This document shows, piece after piece, positions 7,145 to 9,629 of a stretch of 9,629 nucleotides of DNA. Source of the stretch: Spirochaetaceae bacterium (GTDB taxonomy: Bacteria > Spirochaetota > Spirochaetia > DSM-27196 > SLST01); NCBI GenBank assembly GCA_007129695.1, contig SKVA01000402.1, positions 1-9,629 of the forward strand, given 5' to 3'. The position numbers and the translations under genes were made by a program. The notes beneath the pieces are model-generated. The model worked only from the letters and a program-made list of their open reading frames with translations. It was not told the origin of the DNA and did no database searches. Position 1 is the first letter of the stretch; each line of letters begins with the position of its first letter.

Positions 7145-8092
7145 ATGCACCCCGTTCACGCATGGGCTCGGTCGGTACTCGACGCGGTTGAGGTTGTCTT
7201 CTTCGGCAAGCGCTCGGTGATCGAGCGCTTGCTCGTCGCGCTCCTGTGCCGCGGCCATGTGCTCCTGGAGGACGTCCCCGGGATGGGCAAGACGATCCTC
7301 GCGCGCGCGCTCGCGGCGGCGCTCGGTGGTGAGTTTTCGCGGATCCAGTGCACGCCCGACCTCCTGCCGGCCGACATCCTGGGGGTGAGCGTCTACAACC
7401 CCAGCAACGGGACGTTCACGTTTCGCGAGGGTCCGATCATGGCGAACATCGTGCTGGTCGACGAGATTAACCGTGCGACGCCGCGCACGCAGTCGGCGCT
7501 GCTCGAAGCGACCGGCGAAGGCCAGGTCAGCATCGAAGGCAAGCGGCGCGAGTTGCCCGACCCGTTCTTCCTGATCGCGACCGAAAACCCGGTCGAGTTC
7601 GAGGGCACCTTTCCGCTTCCGGAGGCGCAGCAGGACCGGTTCCTGCTCGCGATGGACATCGGGTACGCCGATCGAGCGGTCGAACAGCGGATCGTCGAAA
7701 GCCAGCGACGGCTGACGCATCCGGTCAACGACGTGACGCCGGTCACGCAGATCGACGCGGTCCGCGATCTGCAGGAGCAGGTTGTCGCGGTGCACGTCGA
7801 TCAGAGCATCCTTGACTACATAAGCGCGCTCGTGGAGGCCAGCCGCTCCAACCCGAACGTCCGCATCGGGGTGAGCCCGCGCGGGACGCTCGCGCTCTAC
7901 AAGTCGGCGCAGGCGCTCGCCGCGATCCGTGGCCGCGACTACGTGATCCCGGAGGATGTGAGGGAGCTGTGCGCGGCTGTCTTCACGAAACGGTTGATCC
8001 TGGCGAATCAGGCGAGCATTCGGGGAATCACGAGCGACGCGATCGTCGCGTCGATCCTGGAGTCGGTCCCGACGCCCGTCGTCCCCGAGTAG
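7145..8092 (+). CDS. moxR: MoxR-family AAA+ ATPase
   Basis: This is a 315-residue AAA+ ATPase of the MoxR clade, the usual length. Walker A is DVPGMGKT (43-50), Walker B IVLVDEIN (102-109), sensor 1 is in IATENP (144-149), the arginine finger region is EAQQDRF (160-166) and sensor 2 is in GVSPRG (242-247). The AAA_3 core is followed by the lid domain from about residue 220. All nucleotide-handling motifs are intact, so it should hydrolyse ATP. MoxR proteins act as chaperone-like factors for maturation of partner protein complexes, commonly with DUF58 or vWA-domain proteins encoded alongside; the partner gene follows after 2 bases here. The start is the ATG at 7145, with AGGA 6 nt upstream. 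It is probably cytoplasmic, working at the inner face of the membrane with the DUF58 protein. The actual client is unknown. Confidence 0.95.
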   Translation: MHPVHAWARSVLDAVEVVFFGKRSVIERLLVALLCRGHVLLEDVPGMGKTILARALAAALGGEFSRIQCTPDLLPADILGVSVYNPSNGTFTFREGPIMANIVLVDEINRATPRTQSALLEATGEGQVSIEGKRRELPDPFFLIATENPVEFEGTFPLPEAQQDRFLLAMDIGYADRAVEQRIVESQRRLTHPVNDVTPVTQIDAVRDLQEQVVAVHVDQSILDYISALVEASRSNPNVRIGVSPRGTLALYKSAQALAAIRGRDYVIPEDVRELCAAVFTKRLILANQASIRGITSDAIVASILESVPTPVVPE

Positions 8093-8094
8093 CG

Positions 8095-9267
8095 ATGCGC
8101 CGGACCGCCGTTGCGATCGTCATCACCGGACTCTTTCTGTTTCTCTTTTTCCCGAGCTACATGGTCCAATGGATCGGGCTGGTCGCCGTGCTCCTGGTTG
8201 CCGTCGCGTGGGGCTACACACGCGTTGTGGACCTGGGGCTCGTGATCGAGCGCACCGACGATCGGCTGCGCGCGTACAAGCACCAGATCGTCACGGTTCG
8301 CCTGCGGATCAGAAACCGAAGCATCCTTCCGATCCCGCACCTGATGGTAACCGACAATCCGGGAAGCCTCTACACCGGCCATCGGAACCACCGGTTGCTC
8401 AGCATGCGCGCGGGGGAGCGCAGCGACCTGGTCTACGATATCCAGGCGATGAACCGCGGTGCGTACCGGATCGGCCCGGTGGACATCCGTTTCTCCGATC
8501 CGTTCGGGTTCTTCCCCGTCTCCCGGATCGTCGAAACGGAGGCGCGGCTGATCGTCTACCCTCGCGTCTACCCGGTCGATATCGCGTTCCACCACGGCGT
8601 TCCGGCCGGGAGTATCACCGCGGCCAGCCGCATCTACGAAGACCCGACGCGCTACCGCGCGGTTCGCGAGTACGTTTCCGGCGATGAGCTGCGTCGCGTG
8701 AACTGGAAAGCGAGCGCGCGTCTGGGCACGCTCCACTCGACCGAGTGGCTACCGACGATCAACACGCCGGTGCTGATCCTGCTCGCGCTCGGCGTGCACG
8801 ACTACGAACAGCGCAACCGCTACGCGCACTCAGAGCGGACGATCGATGCGGCGGCGAGCGTCGTGCAGTACCTGGCCGAACGCAAACAGGAGATCGGTTT
8901 CATCACAACCGGTCGCATCCGCGGTGCCGTCGATGGGGTTTTGCCGACCGTGCGCGTCGCGAGCGGAATCGCGCACGCGGTGGCGATCCTGGAACTCCTG
9001 GCCGAGCTCGATCTCAACCAGGACCAGGTAAGCGTTGTCGATCGGCTGCTCGAACGCGGGCGGCTGTCGCCGGGCACCCGCGTGTTCTACATGGGACCGG
9101 CGCTCGACGAAGATGCGCTGTCACGGTTGCTGATGGCCGTTCGAAATCCATCGCTGCTGCGTCTCTACTACACCGCGCAGGGCGTCCAGGAGCCGGCGAC
9201 CGCCCGACCCGACGGAGTGCGCCGACTCACCATAACGGAGACCGGGGATGAGCTCTTCACGCTTTAG
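8095..9267 (+). CDS. DUF58-domain membrane-anchored protein
   Basis: The 390-residue product starts with two hydrophobic membrane segments (about 4-19 and 24-41), followed by a large soluble part. Residues about 60-140 look like a beta-rich domain (VTVRLRIRNRS, RGAYRIGPVDIRFSDPFGFF). The DUF58 signature lies at about 188-209: RAVREYVSGDELRRVNWKAS, followed by AR. The following NTPVLILLALG and later strands suggest the vWA-like fold attributed to this family, though a full MIDAS (DxSxS) motif is not visible; LGVHDYEQ stands in its place. The frame is open upstream as far as 7969, but the ATG at 8095 is chosen because it gives the membrane segments right at the N-terminus and lies 2 bases after the moxR stop. 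No strong Shine-Dalgarno is seen, consistent with translational coupling. Expected role: membrane partner of the MoxR ATPase in envelope or complex assembly. The precise function is unknown. Confidence 0.92.
   Translation: MRRTAVAIVITGLFLFLFFPSYMVQWIGLVAVLLVAVAWGYTRVVDLGLVIERTDDRLRAYKHQIVTVRLRIRNRSILPIPHLMVTDNPGSLYTGHRNHRLLSMRAGERSDLVYDIQAMNRGAYRIGPVDIRFSDPFGFFPVSRIVETEARLIVYPRVYPVDIAFHHGVPAGSITAASRIYEDPTRYRAVREYVSGDELRRVNWKASARLGTLHSTEWLPTINTPVLILLALGVHDYEQRNRYAHSERTIDAAASVVQYLAERKQEIGFITTGRIRGAVDGVLPTVRVASGIAHAVAILELLAELDLNQDQVSVVDRLLERGRLSPGTRVFYMGPALDEDALSRLLMAVRNPSLLRLYYTAQGVQEPATARPDGVRRLTITETGDELFTL
9237..9240 (+). promoter_or_regulatory. Ribosome binding site for the last gene, inside the DUF58 gene
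   Basis: GGAG sits 7 bases before the ATG at 9248, within the final codons of the DUF58 gene. It supports a start that overlaps the upstream gene by 20 bases. Confidence 0.6.
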
Positions 9268-9629
9268 GCCCGAACTCTATCGGACGCTCGTCCATCCGCT
9301 GATGAGCGTGTCGGTCTCTGTGACTGCGGTTCTCGCGTCGCTGTGGCTCGCGTCGGCTATCGTCGGGCTCGCTTCGCCCGGGGTCGGCGTGATCGTCGTG
9401 GTGCTCCTTGCCGCACTCGTCGAAGCGACCGTTGGCAATCTCCTCTACCGCGAGCGCGCGGGAATCGCGAACCGTGTGCGCGAACTGATCATCTACTTGC
9501 TTGTCGTCTATCTTTTCGCGTCTCTGTGGCGCCCGGGCCCGCTGTCGGGGCGGTTCGAGCCGGCACTCGCGCAGATCGTTCCGGTCGCCGCCGCGGGCTT
9601 CGCGTGGCTGATCGCGTTCGTGTTCCACA
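9248..9629 (+). CDS. Multi-pass membrane protein, third gene of the MoxR/DUF58 operon, C-terminus cut by window edge
   Basis: The first 127 residues are visible and the frame is open to the window end. After a short basic N-terminus there are about four hydrophobic segments: roughly 17-42, 45-63, 79-94 and 108-127. Arg-rich links such as YRERAGIANRVRE (67-79) lie between them. It overlaps the DUF58 gene by 20 bases in another frame and has a good GGAG ribosome binding site, so it is a real member of the operon. I do not recognise the visible part. In many MoxR/DUF58 operons the next gene is a TgpA-type membrane protein with several N-terminal helices and a later transglutaminase-like domain, which would fit, but that diagnostic domain would lie outside the window. 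Confidence 0.8.
   Translation, partial: MSSSRFRPELYRTLVHPLMSVSVSVTAVLASLWLASAIVGLASPGVGVIVVVLLAALVEATVGNLLYRERAGIANRVRELIIYLLVVYLFASLWRPGPLSGRFEPALAQIVPVAAAGFAWLIAFVFH

Noticed and set aside
7061..7795. 244-codon open frame on the minus strand
   Set aside because: It is antisense to the moxR gene, which has every AAA+ motif; the antisense product shows nothing recognisable.
7969..8094. Possible 42-residue N-terminal extension of the DUF58 protein
   Set aside because: The extension overlaps conserved moxR coding sequence and is polar and unlike a membrane-protein N-terminus; the ATG at 8095 places the membrane helices at the start.
8008..8736. 242-codon open frame on the minus strand
   Set aside because: It is antisense to the moxR end and the DUF58 gene, with a composition typical of a shadow frame.

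Overview
The window is a compact, GC-rich bacterial segment (roughly two thirds G+C by eye). It holds seven protein genes, two of them cut by the window edges. I see no rRNA, tRNA, transposase, CRISPR array or phage gene, and no non-coding stretch longer than about 80 bases. Three features fit a free-living Spirochaetota or similar Gram-negative, polysaccharide-using bacterium: a long GH13 enzyme next to a long-form MalQ, a secreted DUF4015 protein, and a MoxR/DUF58 cluster. That placement is inference from gene content only.

Minus-strand block (about 1-5113), reading right to left. First comes a gamma-glutamyltransferase-family proenzyme (5113-3446), then a 58-base gap. Next is a GH77 4-alpha-glucanotransferase, malQ (3387-1384), whose stop codon overlaps by one base the start of a large GH13 alpha-amylase-family protein that leaves the window at base 1. 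The malQ/GH13 overlap implies translational coupling: one enzyme is expected to cleave or rearrange alpha-glucans and the other to redistribute the maltodextrin products. The gamma-glutamyltransferase-like gene has no obvious link to glucan metabolism and may only be a transcriptional neighbour.

Plus-strand block (about 5114-9629). A 76-base divergent region carries overlapping -10-like hexamers on the two strands. It is followed by an exported protein with an N-terminal Asp-box (BNR) region and a C-terminal DUF4015 putative glycoside-hydrolase barrel (5190-7085). A 59-base gap follows, with two back-to-back GC hairpins, the first spanning the upstream stop codon, and two copies of TGGTAGGAT exactly 20 bases apart. 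Then comes a tight operon: MoxR AAA+ ATPase (7145-8092), a DUF58 membrane-anchored protein starting 2 bases later (8095-9267), and a multi-pass membrane protein overlapping it by 20 bases and running off the window (9248 onward). MoxR plus DUF58 plus a membrane partner is a known arrangement, usually linked to envelope functions or assembly of protein complexes; the target here is unknown.

Overall these are ordinary housekeeping and envelope genes with some unusual details. The main ones are a DPE2-like insertion in MalQ without starch-binding domains, a gamma-glutamyltransferase homologue lacking most classical gamma-glutamyl-binding residues, and a repeated TAGGAT element just upstream of two plus-strand starts. 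I do not see convincing evidence of a new defence, mobile or regulatory system.
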